Assembly (NCBI RefSeq): GCF_003286125.1 | Contig: NZ_QMED01000022.1 | Location: forward strand, 21,683-85,682 | Length of the DNA stretch: 64,000 nucleotides | Reading direction: 5' to 3' | From: Algibacillus agarilyticus | Lineage (GTDB): Bacteria > Pseudomonadota > Gammaproteobacteria > Enterobacterales > Alteromonadaceae | Shown here: positions 44,031 to 53,166 of the stretch, piece after piece | Position numbering within the stretch: the stretch's first letter is position 1 | Layout of the letters: every line of letters starts with the position of its first letter | Notes under the pieces: generated by a model | What the model was told of the DNA's origin: nothing | Seen by the model: the letters and a program-made list of their open reading frames with translations, nothing else | Databases searched by the model: none | Made by a program: the position numbers and the translations under genes

Positions 44031-47012
44031 ATGAAAGCGAATACTAAAACAACATTTAAATTAAACGCACTTTTATCATGCATGCTGTTAAGTGGTGGAC
44101 TTTCTTCAGTTGCTCAAGCTGAAGACACTGAAATGCAAGATGTAGAAGTGATTGAAGTGAACGGTTTCCGTAGCAGTCTTAATGCTGCTCTTTTAGAGAA
44201 ACGCGCTTCAGTTGGTTCAAAAGAAACGATCGTAGCAGAAGACATTGGTAAATTTCCGGATTTAAATATTGCAGACTCCCTAGCGCGTGTTCCCGGTATT
44301 GCAATTGAACAAGATGCTGGTGAAGGTCGTCAAATCACAATCCGTGGTTTAGGTTCACGTTACGTTAAAACAACAATTAATGGTATGGAATCGGCTTCTG
44401 CCGGAGCTGCAACGGATGCGGCCGGTGGTTCTAATAAAACACGTGCATTCGACTACAACATTTTTGCATCTGAATTATTTACACAAGTGGATATTCATAA
44501 AACTGTTTCTGCTGAATTAGAAGATGGTGGTATTTCAGGTAATGTTAACCTTGAAACGGCGAGTCCATTAAATAACGACGGTTTACAAGTGGCTTATAAT
44601 GTTAATGCGCGTTACAACGACATATCAGAAGAAGCCACACCGCGTGCCTCATTTATGGTTGCTAATAACTGGGATGATAAATTTGGCGCATTATTATCGG
44701 TTGCTTATTCTGAAGGTATTGTTCAAAGCGAAGGTGCTTCGACGGTACGTTGGACAGATAAACGTGGAAAAGCGGCGATTGATGCAACAAATGGTTTTAC
44801 TGAAGCTCAAGTTGAAGATTTATTTGTTACCCGTATTCCACGTTATTCCGTTTTTGAGAAAAACCAAGAGCGTTTAGGTGTGTCGGCATCATTTGAATAT
44901 CGCCCAATGGAAACCCTTAACTTAAAGGCTGATTTTTTACACGCCACGCTTGATACCGAAACAAACGAATATCAATATTCCGCCTTGATCAGAAGTAACC
45001 CGACTGGCATTGATCCATTAAATATGGTTGTTGATGGTCAAAATAACATTGTCGCCGGTGCATTTTCTGATGTACAAATTCGCTCAGAAGCCCGTCAAGA
45101 TGTCTCTGAATCTACATTTGATCAGTTTACCCTACAAGGTGATTGGGATATTAACGACGATCTAAAAATGACATTTTTAGTCGGTAAAGGGGAATCAAAA
45201 CTTATTGTGCCCCATCAAATCACATTTGCGGTCGACAGCACAGACTCAACATTTGCTTATAGTTATGATGCGAGTGTCGATCCACTTGATTTAATTAATG
45301 CCAGTTCAGCTTCGGGTTCAAACACCTTAACTCAAGGTGGCACCATCAACATGGAAATGCCATCGTTTGCATTTTTGCCCGGTACTGCACCGCAAGCTGG
45401 CACTCAGTATAGCCGCGATTCTGTTGCGAGTGCAATGGTCGACCCAACCGCTTATTCTTTGGCGTTAACCCGCCATCGCAATGAAAATATAGATAGCGCT
45501 AATGAATCAATCAAAGTTGACTTTGAATATGCGGTAAATGATGCCATGACCATTAAATTTGGTGCAGGTTCACGGTCATTTGAAACTGAATTCTCGACTG
45601 CACGTAACGATAATAAAGTGTCGGTTGATCACGATGGTGATGCAGCAACATCAAACCGTAGCACTAAGCTAGAAGACTTTACTTTTTACGATGCACTTGT
45701 TCCCGCATCTGAAAAATTAGGCTCGGATTATGGTGACGTGCTTAGCGCATTCGGTACCAATTTTGGCAATGCGGTTGATATTCCATCGACTTCAAGCTTA
45801 GGCAATGCAACTTGGTTTGCGCCTGATTACAATGCGGTTTATAACGCGGTTAAAGGCAAAAGTTATTTTCAACCTTCAGTTGAATATGATCGTGGTTACC
45901 GCGTGAAAGAAGAGGTATTTACGGCTTATGCGCAAGTTGATTATGTGCATGAAATTTTCGATCGTGATTTACGCACTAATTTTGGTGTGCGTTATATCGA
46001 CAATACCAATACATCTTGGGGGCCAAATACGAGCAATTTAGCCAATTCAGGTTTTGATGTGCGAGATGCGTCTTTACCAATTTATGTTGAAACGGGTAGT
46101 ACAAGTGACGACATTTTACCGTCTGTTAACTTGGCGTTCGATTTAACGGATGATCTAGTGTTAAGAGCCTCTTGGTCTGAAGCGATAACCCGACCGGCTA
46201 TTTCTGTTTTAGCTTCTGCGGTTAAAGTATCTGAGCCAAGTGAAAACAACCCTGAAGGTAAAATCGAAATTGGTGCAGGCCCAACACTTAAACCTTACGA
46301 AGCTACCAACATTGATCTGGGTTTAGAATGGTATTTTGCTGAAGAATCGTTATTAGCGGCTGCTATTTTTGCAAAAGACATTACTAACTTAAGCAAAATT
46401 ACCGACACTATTCAGTTAACTGAAGCTGATTTAAAAGGTTATGGCATTGATTATGATTCAGTCACGTCGGGTTATGATTTAGCAACAACCGATTGGGATT
46501 TAACTTATAGCACCAGTACTGAACCAGAAAGCATGTGGGGTGCTGAGTTTATTTATCAACAACCGTTCACCTTTTTACCGGCTCCATTTGATGGTTTAGG
46601 GGTTCAGGCTAACTACACATACATTGATTATGAGCGTGAATATACTAGCCCTGTTTCGGGTGTTACAGCTAACTTAACGGAGTTTGAAACCTCTGAAAAC
46701 AGTTACAACATGACAGTATATTTTGAGCAAGATATTTGGTCAGCTCGTTTTTCATATAACTTCCGTGAAAGCTATGTTAAGCAATATGACAACCGCAGCT
46801 CAGAAGGCACTTGGGGCCGTGGTTACGATGATAAAGGTATTCTTAACTTCTCATCACGTTACGATATAAACGACAATGTTTCGTTAGCATTTGAAGCGAT
46901 TAACTTAACCAATGCGGGCTCGATTCAATGGCACAATGTTGAATCGCAAAAACCTTATGAGTCACTTTGGAATGGTCGTCAATTCTTAGTGGGTGTACGA
47001 GGCTCTTTATAA
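44031..47012 (+). CDS. TonB-dependent receptor, probable oligogalacturonide transporter
   Basis: This outer-membrane receptor has 993 residues with a leader ending GGLSSVAQA. The plug has VEVIEVNGFRSSLNAALLEKR, ETIVAEDIGKFPDLNIADSLARVPGIAIEQ and ITIRGLGSRYVKTTINGME, the pattern of the large carbohydrate-type TonB receptors of Alteromonadales and Caulobacter. The last residues (NGRQFLVGVRGSL) form a typical terminal beta strand. Paired operators in its promoter and its place between uxaA and uxaC indicate it imports pectic oligomers released by the surface lyases. Ligand size and type are inferred. Confidence 0.92.
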   Translation: MKANTKTTFKLNALLSCMLLSGGLSSVAQAEDTEMQDVEVIEVNGFRSSLNAALLEKRASVGSKETIVAEDIGKFPDLNIADSLARVPGIAIEQDAGEGRQITIRGLGSRYVKTTINGMESASAGAATDAAGGSNKTRAFDYNIFASELFTQVDIHKTVSAELEDGGISGNVNLETASPLNNDGLQVAYNVNARYNDISEEATPRASFMVANNWDDKFGALLSVAYSEGIVQSEGASTVRWTDKRGKAAIDATNGFTEAQVEDLFVTRIPRYSVFEKNQERLGVSASFEYRPMETLNLKADFLHATLDTETNEYQYSALIRSNPTGIDPLNMVVDGQNNIVAGAFSDVQIRSEARQDVSESTFDQFTLQGDWDINDDLKMTFLVGKGESKLIVPHQITFAVDSTDSTFAYSYDASVDPLDLINASSASGSNTLTQGGTINMEMPSFAFLPGTAPQAGTQYSRDSVASAMVDPTAYSLALTRHRNENIDSANESIKVDFEYAVNDAMTIKFGAGSRSFETEFSTARNDNKVSVDHDGDAATSNRSTKLEDFTFYDALVPASEKLGSDYGDVLSAFGTNFGNAVDIPSTSSLGNATWFAPDYNAVYNAVKGKSYFQPSVEYDRGYRVKEEVFTAYAQVDYVHEIFDRDLRTNFGVRYIDNTNTSWGPNTSNLANSGFDVRDASLPIYVETGSTSDDILPSVNLAFDLTDDLVLRASWSEAITRPAISVLASAVKVSEPSENNPEGKIEIGAGPTLKPYEATNIDLGLEWYFAEESLLAAAIFAKDITNLSKITDTIQLTEADLKGYGIDYDSVTSGYDLATTDWDLTYSTSTEPESMWGAEFIYQQPFTFLPAPFDGLGVQANYTYIDYEREYTSPVSGVTANLTEFETSENSYNMTVYFEQDIWSARFSYNFRESYVKQYDNRSSEGTWGRGYDDKGILNFSSRYDINDNVSLAFEAINLTNAGSIQWHNVESQKPYESLWNGRQFLVGVRGSL

Positions 47013-47038
47013 AACTTAAGTTGTAAATAGTTATTTAT

Positions 47039-47068
47039 ATACCGTCACTTTGAATCAGGTGGCGGTAT
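47039..47068 (+). terminator. Hairpin after the TonB receptor
   Basis: ATACCGTCAC and GTGGCGGTAT pair over ten positions with one G-U pair and a ten-base loop, followed by TCTTCATTT. A moderate terminator candidate. Confidence 0.6.
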
Positions 47069-47284
47069 TCTTCATTTAATTGGCTATAAATATTGATTCA
47101 TGTACGTTTAAAAGTGATTTAAAAAGTGATTATAACGTTTGATGCAATTATTTTTTAACACGTTTTTTAACGGTTTTATATTGGCTTCAAGCAAGATTAT
47201 AATGTAAGTCATTTACTTTACCTTGTTTTGAATAACGGTAGGGGAGCAGTAAACCTATTTTTAGTGCGGATTTGTTTATTGGTT

Positions 47285-47298
47285 TGCCACCGGTAGCC
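47285..47298. promoter_or_regulatory. Pectin-regulon operator 9
   Basis: TGCCACCGGTAGCC is the operator in reverse orientation with one end mismatch, 33-46 bases before uxaC. Confidence 0.65.
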
Positions 47299-47330
47299 TT
47301 GTTTTATATTAGACTTTATTAGAGGTTAAA

Positions 47331-48773
47331 ATGAGCAACTTAATTCAAAAATTATCTTTGCATCCTGAGCGCTTATTTTCGGGCGACAGCAAAGTTGCTG
47401 CGATAGCGAGTGAGCTATACAACGAGATTAAAAATTTACCGATTATTAGCCCACATGGACATACAGATCCAAGCTGGTTTAATGAAAATAAAAATTGGGA
47501 TAATGCGACTGATTTGTTGATCAAGCCAGATCATTATGTTTTTAGAATGCTTTATAGCCAAGGCATTAGCCTTGAAACTTTGGGGATTCCGCAAAGTGGT
47601 TTACTGGGTGATTCCGCGGCGTCCCAACACGCTGATCCTGAAAAAATATGGCAGTTGTTTGCTGATCATTATTACTTATTTTCCGGTACGCCGTCGGGTT
47701 ATTGGTTGGATGCGACATTTGCTAATGTATTTGGTTTTACCGATAAGTTATGTTCAGCTAATGCGATGGTGTATTACAATGAAATTAATCGCCAGTTAGT
47801 TACGCCAGAATTTAAACCATTGGCGCTTATGGATAAGTTCAATATTGAATTAATTGCCACAACAGAAGGTGCGTTAGATCAGCTGCCGCATCATATTGCT
47901 ATTAAAGATAAGCCCGCCGCTCAGCGCGTGATAACATCTTTCCGTCCGGATGATGTTGTTGATGCAAGTCGTGAAGATTTCCAACAAAATTTAGGTCATT
48001 TAGCAGAATTAACCGGTCAAGATACCACTGATTGGCAAGGTTATTTAGCGGCTATTCGCCAACGTCGTGAATACTTTAAAGTTAATGGGCGGGCCACCGC
48101 AACGGATCATGGTCATCCAACGGCGTTAACAGCCGATTTAACCCCACAAGCCTGTCAGGCATTACTTGATAAATGTATGGCCGGCATTGCAACAGAAATG
48201 GAACAAGAGTTGTTTCGTGGTCAAATGTTAACTGAGTTAGCGGGCATGAGTATTGACGATGGCTTAGTGATGCAAATTCATCCCGGCGCACACCGTAATC
48301 ATAACCAAAACGTGTTTGATAAATTTGGTCGTGATAAAGGCTGTGATATCCCAAGTCAAACGGAATATGTGAATGCGCTTAAGCCGTTATTGAGCAAGTA
48401 CGGTAATGATCCTAAGTTAAGTGTCATTTTGTTTACGTTAGACGAAACGGTTTATAGCCGTGAGTTAGCGCCATTAGCGGGTCATTATCCAAGTCTTAAG
48501 TTAGGGCCTGCATGGTGGTTTCATGACAGCCCCGCTGGCATGTATCGTTTTCGTCAGCAAACCACCGAAACGGCTGGCTTTTACAACACCGTCGGCTTTA
48601 ATGATGATACGCGTGCATTTTTATCTATTCCGGCTCGGCATGATGTGGCACGCCGAGTTGATTGTCGTTATTTAGCTGAGTTGGTCATGAATCATCAAAT
48701 TAATATGACCGAAGCCCATACTTTAGCTTACCAGCTGACTTATGGCTTGGTTAAAAATGCGTATAAAATTTAA
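47331..48773 (+). CDS. uxaC: Uronate isomerase
   Basis: This has 480 residues (E. coli UxaC has 470). It has the amidohydrolase-like metal motif ISPHGHTDPSWF near residue 41, then DHYVFRMLYSQGI, VITSFRPDDVVD and the C-terminal FNDDTRAFLSIPARHDVARR. It interconverts D-galacturonate and D-tagaturonate, or glucuronate and fructuronate, in the cytoplasm. The start ATG follows an AGAGGT ribosome site. The GH105 gene begins 22 bases after its stop, so the two form an operon under operator 9. Confidence 0.94.
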   Translation: MSNLIQKLSLHPERLFSGDSKVAAIASELYNEIKNLPIISPHGHTDPSWFNENKNWDNATDLLIKPDHYVFRMLYSQGISLETLGIPQSGLLGDSAASQHADPEKIWQLFADHYYLFSGTPSGYWLDATFANVFGFTDKLCSANAMVYYNEINRQLVTPEFKPLALMDKFNIELIATTEGALDQLPHHIAIKDKPAAQRVITSFRPDDVVDASREDFQQNLGHLAELTGQDTTDWQGYLAAIRQRREYFKVNGRATATDHGHPTALTADLTPQACQALLDKCMAGIATEMEQELFRGQMLTELAGMSIDDGLVMQIHPGAHRNHNQNVFDKFGRDKGCDIPSQTEYVNALKPLLSKYGNDPKLSVILFTLDETVYSRELAPLAGHYPSLKLGPAWWFHDSPAGMYRFRQQTTETAGFYNTVGFNDDTRAFLSIPARHDVARRVDCRYLAELVMNHQINMTEAHTLAYQLTYGLVKNAYKI

Positions 48774-48795
48774 GATTAATTGATAAGAGGTTCGA

Positions 48796-51342
48796 ATGAA
48801 ATTATTTTCACTATCTTGCACATCTATCGCATGCTCTGTCACTTTATTATCGTCAGTTAGTATTTTAATGTCGGGTTGCAATCTTTCTCAACCGATAAAT
48901 ACGGTGGATACACCGGCCGAAACAAGACGATTAACACAAGACCGATTGGCTAATATTGAAGTGCAAAATCCATCTGATTTTAAACGTGATGATCAAAGTT
49001 TGTATGTTAGTTATTACGATTTAGGGTTGACTGAACAGGGGGCGCATTTAAGCGCGAGTATGCAAGGTAAATCGCTTGCTTCTCAGGCGGTTGATATTGA
49101 TCAAGATGGCACGTTAGATGGGTTGCTGTTAGCACTTAATTTAGCTGCGGGTGAAACCGTCATGGTTGATATTGTTAAAACAGCGGCCATTGAAAATAAT
49201 TTTATTAAACGAACCCAGGCTGAAATTTCACACAAAACGGGTGGTACTTGGGTTCCTCACAGCAAACATAAAGAAAGTCAGTATAAAGAATATATTGGGG
49301 GGGAATTTACTAACGTACAGCAATTAACGCCCCCTAGTTATTACACTGACCATTCGAATTGGATCCGTTATGAAGGCCCTGGAATCGAATCGGATAAAGT
49401 CGGTTATCGCGTGTATTTAGATCACCGTAATGGTTTTGATATTTTTGGTAAACTAACATCAGAACCTGCACTACAAAAAGTAGGGCAAGATGGTTATGCC
49501 TCTTATCATGAATTGCAACCTTGGGGCATGGATATTCTCAAAGTAGGTCGTTCACTCGGTGCGGGTGGTTTTGGTTTATGGCACAAAGATAAATTAAGTT
49601 TGATAAAAGATGTTGAGCAATGGACAGCAACCATTAATGAAAACGGTGCTATTCGATCTTCAATGAAAATTGATTATCAAGGCTGGCAAAGTGAAGTTGG
49701 TAAACAAGACATAACGGCTCGTATTGCCATGCAAGCCGGTAGTCGGTTAGCTAAACTGACCTTAGATTTAGAAAAACCCAGCGGTAAGCTTGCCGCGGGT
49801 TTAGTTAAGCACAAAAATACAGAATTCATTCAAGGTGATTTAAACATCACGAGTGCCGCTTATAGTTATATTGCGAGTTGGGGAAAACAATCGCTTGATG
49901 GGAGCCATTTAGGGATGGCTGTGTTTTTCAAAAAAGAATTTGTTAAGCAAATCACCCAAGATAAGAAAAACTACCTAGCTATTTTAGCTCCCAAAGGTTT
50001 ACCGACTGCGACTAACCCACAAGCGCAGCAAGTTGATTATTATTTTGCGGCAGTATGGGAGCCAGAAAGTGGCATTGATACTAAGCAAAAATTTATCGAA
50101 TATTTAAATCAAGAAGCTGAAAAATTAACAATTCAGCCAAGAGTACGCATCAACACTCAGCTAACCAATGCGAGTTTATTGGGTGAGGTGACGGCACAAA
50201 GTGCGCTTAATTGGTCGGTAAAAATGGCTGATAGTGAGCTTAAACGCAAAGGTAACACTTATCGATATGATGGTTGGGATGTAAATCGTCGTCGCTTGCC
50301 AAAATTTGAATACGATATTCTAGGTTTATATCCGTTTATGTTTAATGAGCTGGGTAATAAAACGAATAATCCGGATTTTAAACAAGTGTTAGTTGATGTT
50401 GCGGGTAGTTTTATTACCGACGATGGCAACATTAAACGTTATAAAAAGACTAATTTTAATATAGACAGTATTGCCCCTGGTCGTTCGGTATTGGCTTTGT
50501 ATAAAGAAACCGGTGAGCAAAAATATCAACAAGCGGCCCAGTTATTACGCCAGCAATTAGTTGAGCACCCAAGAACCTCAGAGGGCGCTTTTTGGCATAA
50601 AAAGAAATACACCCACCAACTTTGGTTAGATGGCGTTTATATGGGCGTGCCCTTTTTAGCGGAATACGCCATGATGTTTGAAAGTGGTGATACGCGTCAA
50701 CATAGCTTAGAAGAAGTGGTTAACGAGTTTGTGCTCACGCGGAAATATTTAAAAGATGCCAAAACAGGTTATTACTATCACGCCTGGGACGAAGCTAAAA
50801 AACAAGATTGGGCCGATAAAAATACCGGTTTATCACCTAATTATTGGGCGCGTGGTATGGGCTGGTTTGTCATGGCTTTAGTTGATGTATTAGATATTAT
50901 TCCCGTCTCTGAAACCGAACTTCGCGCCCCTTTAATTGAAATAGTGCAAGAAACCGCCGCCAGCTTATTAAAAGCGCAAGACTCGCAAACTGCAACGTGG
51001 TGGCAGGTTATGGATAAACCTAATGCCGTTGGCAACTATCGTGAATCAAGCGCATCTTCTATGTTTGTTTACTTTTTAGCAAAAGCTGTAGATGAAGGCT
51101 ATATCGATGCGAGTTATAAAGCGCACGCGGTAAAAGCGTATCAAGGCTTGCTTAACGAGTTTATCTTAGTGCATGCCGATGGCACCATTAGTATGACTAA
51201 CCAATGTTATGTAGCGGGATTAGGGTTTGGGCGTGATGGTTCGTATTTGTATTATATGCAAGAGCCTGTCTCAAATAACGACCCCAAAGGAACGATACCC
51301 TTTATGTTAGCGGGTGTGGCGATACACGATATGTTGAATTAG
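48796..51342 (+). CDS. DUF4861 - GH105 unsaturated uronyl hydrolase, lipoprotein
   Basis: This has 848 residues. The leader ends SILMSGC, giving a lipoprotein. Residues about 50-430 form a DUF4861 region (YYDLGLTEQGAHL, HRNGFDIFGK, MDILKVGRSLGAGGFGLW). Residues about 460-848 are GH105 of the YteR/RhiN type: THQLWLDGVYMGVPFLAEYAMMF, YYHAWDEAKKQ, NYWARGMGWFVMALVDVLD and ESSASSMFVYFLAKAV. GH105 enzymes remove the unsaturated uronic acid left on the non-reducing end by pectate or rhamnogalacturonan lyases. The fused DUF4861 may bind or process the rest of the substrate. Co-transcription with uxaC fits final oligomer breakdown in the periplasm. Confidence 0.9.
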   Translation: MKLFSLSCTSIACSVTLLSSVSILMSGCNLSQPINTVDTPAETRRLTQDRLANIEVQNPSDFKRDDQSLYVSYYDLGLTEQGAHLSASMQGKSLASQAVDIDQDGTLDGLLLALNLAAGETVMVDIVKTAAIENNFIKRTQAEISHKTGGTWVPHSKHKESQYKEYIGGEFTNVQQLTPPSYYTDHSNWIRYEGPGIESDKVGYRVYLDHRNGFDIFGKLTSEPALQKVGQDGYASYHELQPWGMDILKVGRSLGAGGFGLWHKDKLSLIKDVEQWTATINENGAIRSSMKIDYQGWQSEVGKQDITARIAMQAGSRLAKLTLDLEKPSGKLAAGLVKHKNTEFIQGDLNITSAAYSYIASWGKQSLDGSHLGMAVFFKKEFVKQITQDKKNYLAILAPKGLPTATNPQAQQVDYYFAAVWEPESGIDTKQKFIEYLNQEAEKLTIQPRVRINTQLTNASLLGEVTAQSALNWSVKMADSELKRKGNTYRYDGWDVNRRRLPKFEYDILGLYPFMFNELGNKTNNPDFKQVLVDVAGSFITDDGNIKRYKKTNFNIDSIAPGRSVLALYKETGEQKYQQAAQLLRQQLVEHPRTSEGAFWHKKKYTHQLWLDGVYMGVPFLAEYAMMFESGDTRQHSLEEVVNEFVLTRKYLKDAKTGYYYHAWDEAKKQDWADKNTGLSPNYWARGMGWFVMALVDVLDIIPVSETELRAPLIEIVQETAASLLKAQDSQTATWWQVMDKPNAVGNYRESSASSMFVYFLAKAVDEGYIDASYKAHAVKAYQGLLNEFILVHADGTISMTNQCYVAGLGFGRDGSYLYYMQEPVSNNDPKGTIPFMLAGVAIHDMLN

Positions 51343-51363
51343 TTAGGTATTTTTACGCTAACG

Positions 51364-51667
51364 CCAAGTGAATTAGCTCTATATCTATAGTCAAAGCGAT
51401 CGGGTTTTAGGGGCAGGTTTCTAGTGCCAGACGAAACCTAAGTACTTACTTCCATGTAAGCAAAGCTGTCAAAGCTACCGCGTCCTGCTCTCGCCCCTTA
51501 CCTGCATCCATGCAGGCAAGCTTCGAGACCCCATGAGTATATGCTCTACTATGTGATTAGGGCCGCCTAAATGGATTTAGGTGTTAGAACGACGCAGAAG
51601 CCAAAGTCGAGAGTAAGCGCTGACAATGAACCCTAAAACCTGAGCGAGAAAACTATAATTCACTTGG
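51364..51667. mobile_element. Hairpin-rich MITE-like element, complete copy
   Basis: A non-coding block of about 300 bases with outer inverted arms CCAAGTGAATTA / TAATTCACTTGG and inner arms starting TATAGT at 51386 and ending ACTATA at 51657, both flanked inward by a GGTTTTAGGG-type sequence. Inside are three small palindromes: CTTACTTCCATGTAAG (51445), CCTGCATCCATGCAGG (51501) and CCTAAATGGATTTAGG (51566). Bases 51467-51657 recur inverted at 63810-64000, and 26 bases of its end occur at 16987. There is no transposase gene, so it is probably a non-autonomous element. Confidence 0.75.
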
Positions 51668-51763
51668 GTATAGATAACAAAAATCAGATTGCGTTGGCTA
51701 ATCTGATTTTTTTGTTTCTGCTCGATGTGTTTATCAGGATTTTAGTAAAACGAGAAAATCATC

Positions 51764-52753
51764 ATGACTACACTCTGTGTTAATCTACGTATAAAACCAT
51801 GGCTTATGTTTAGCTTTGTATTATTGGCTATATTAGATATTAACTCTCTTCAAGCTAGAGTATTTACCGTAGACGATAGTTACACGGTTGCCGCGCGCTT
51901 TGCTAAATACAGCAAAAAAGAGGCTAAGTTAATCGAGCCTGAACTTGTGTTTGCACAAGGACAAAAAGTTTATTTTGATCGCGTTTACCAATCTTTATCA
52001 ACACGCGATTTACACCTAGATGTGTTTTTACCTATTAAAAGTAATCATCAAGCGATCGTCATGGTACATGGCGGCGGTTGGCGTAGCGGCAACAAATCAC
52101 ATTTTTATGCATTGGCTAATGTACTCGCGAAAAAAGGTTATACCTTAATATTGCCTGAGTATCGTTTATCTATAGAAGCCCCATACCCTGCCGGTTTAGA
52201 AGACATCAATCAAGCTATTGAATGGACAAAAAAGAACGCTAAAAATTTAAATATTGACCCGACTAAAATTGCAATAGCGGGGGGCTCATCTGGCGGACAT
52301 ATGGCGGCTTTAATTGGCTTTACCCAGCATTTGCCATTGTTTAAACCCGTAACGCCAATATTGCGCAAACCGTCCAGGTTAAATGCCATTATTGATTTAG
52401 ATGGCGTACTCGATTTAACGGATCCAGAAACGTTAAAGCATGAAAACAAGAAGAAAGATAAATCCGCTTTTGCTTTATGGATTGGCGGTAGTTGGCAAAA
52501 TGCTAATAGTCTATGGCGACAGGCTTCACCGGCTGAATATATATCGCAAGATGCGCCGCCTTTATTGGTGATAAGCAGTGGCCAAAAACGGTTTACGCAA
52601 GGGCGAGAACGTGTATTTAATCAATTGACTGCTTTAAATATACCTACTCGATTACACGAGTTTGATCAAGTTATTCATACGTTTTGGTTATTCGACCCCT
52701 ACCTAACTCTTACCGCTAAAGTGATGGATGAATTTTTACAAAGCGAATGGTAG
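51764..52753 (+). CDS. Alpha/beta-hydrolase, probable secreted carbohydrate esterase
   Basis: This has 329 residues with an N-terminal hydrophobic segment (WLMFSFVLLAILDINSLQA) acting as signal. The fold is of the acetyl-esterase/BD-FAE type: MVHGGGWRSGNKSHF forms the oxyanion hole, GGSSGGHMAALIGF carries the nucleophilic serine, PPLLVISSGQK and VIHTFWLF supply the acid and histidine. It could remove acetyl or feruloyl groups from pectin side chains. It stands alone between two repeat elements, close to the GH43 genes. The substrate is inferred. Confidence 0.85.
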   Translation: MTTLCVNLRIKPWLMFSFVLLAILDINSLQARVFTVDDSYTVAARFAKYSKKEAKLIEPELVFAQGQKVYFDRVYQSLSTRDLHLDVFLPIKSNHQAIVMVHGGGWRSGNKSHFYALANVLAKKGYTLILPEYRLSIEAPYPAGLEDINQAIEWTKKNAKNLNIDPTKIAIAGGSSGGHMAALIGFTQHLPLFKPVTPILRKPSRLNAIIDLDGVLDLTDPETLKHENKKKDKSAFALWIGGSWQNANSLWRQASPAEYISQDAPPLLVISSGQKRFTQGRERVFNQLTALNIPTRLHEFDQVIHTFWLFDPYLTLTAKVMDEFLQSEW

Positions 52754-52788
52754 TCGTTCCTTGCACCTGTTGTGATTTATCACGATTT

Positions 52789-53040
52789 ATACCAATCCGC
52801 AATAGTAAGTGCCCACTCAGCGAGCGTTTAAATGCGCTTAAATGAAAGAATAGCGGTGCTCTATTGAGTTCGAGCAACACAGAGTAAGCGCATTTAAAAC
52901 TCGCCTGAAAGGAATGCCCCAGCGGCTTTTGACCTGCGTTATCGGTATTTGAAAGGGAACAACCATTCCTGTACACCGACGCCTTGTTGAAAAACCGCTG
53001 GATGCACTCTGAGAGATCACTTATTTATATGAATTGGTAT
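52789..53040. mobile_element. ATACCAAT-ended MITE-like element, copy 1
   Basis: A 252-base non-coding block with terminal inverted repeats ATACCAATCC / GAATTGGTAT, nearly identical to 57491-57732. It shares long exact stretches such as ATGCCCCAGCGGCTTTT and GTTATCGGTATTTGAAAGGG. Short open frames inside are artefacts. The flanks TTT/TAA hint at a TA- or TTA-type target duplication. Confidence 0.85.
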
Positions 53041-53166
53041 TAATCTGGTTGATTGCATTGAACATTTATAATTTGAAGTATCTGTGGAATAGATTGAGAT
53101 GATTATGATGACAGACCTACCAGTGACTATTATAAATAGTCTCACTGGTAGGCTAAAGCTTGTTGG

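Noticed and set aside
52716-53020. Two overlapping minus-strand open frames
   Set aside because: They lie mostly inside the ATACCAAT-ended repeat, and the frame is not kept in the second copy.
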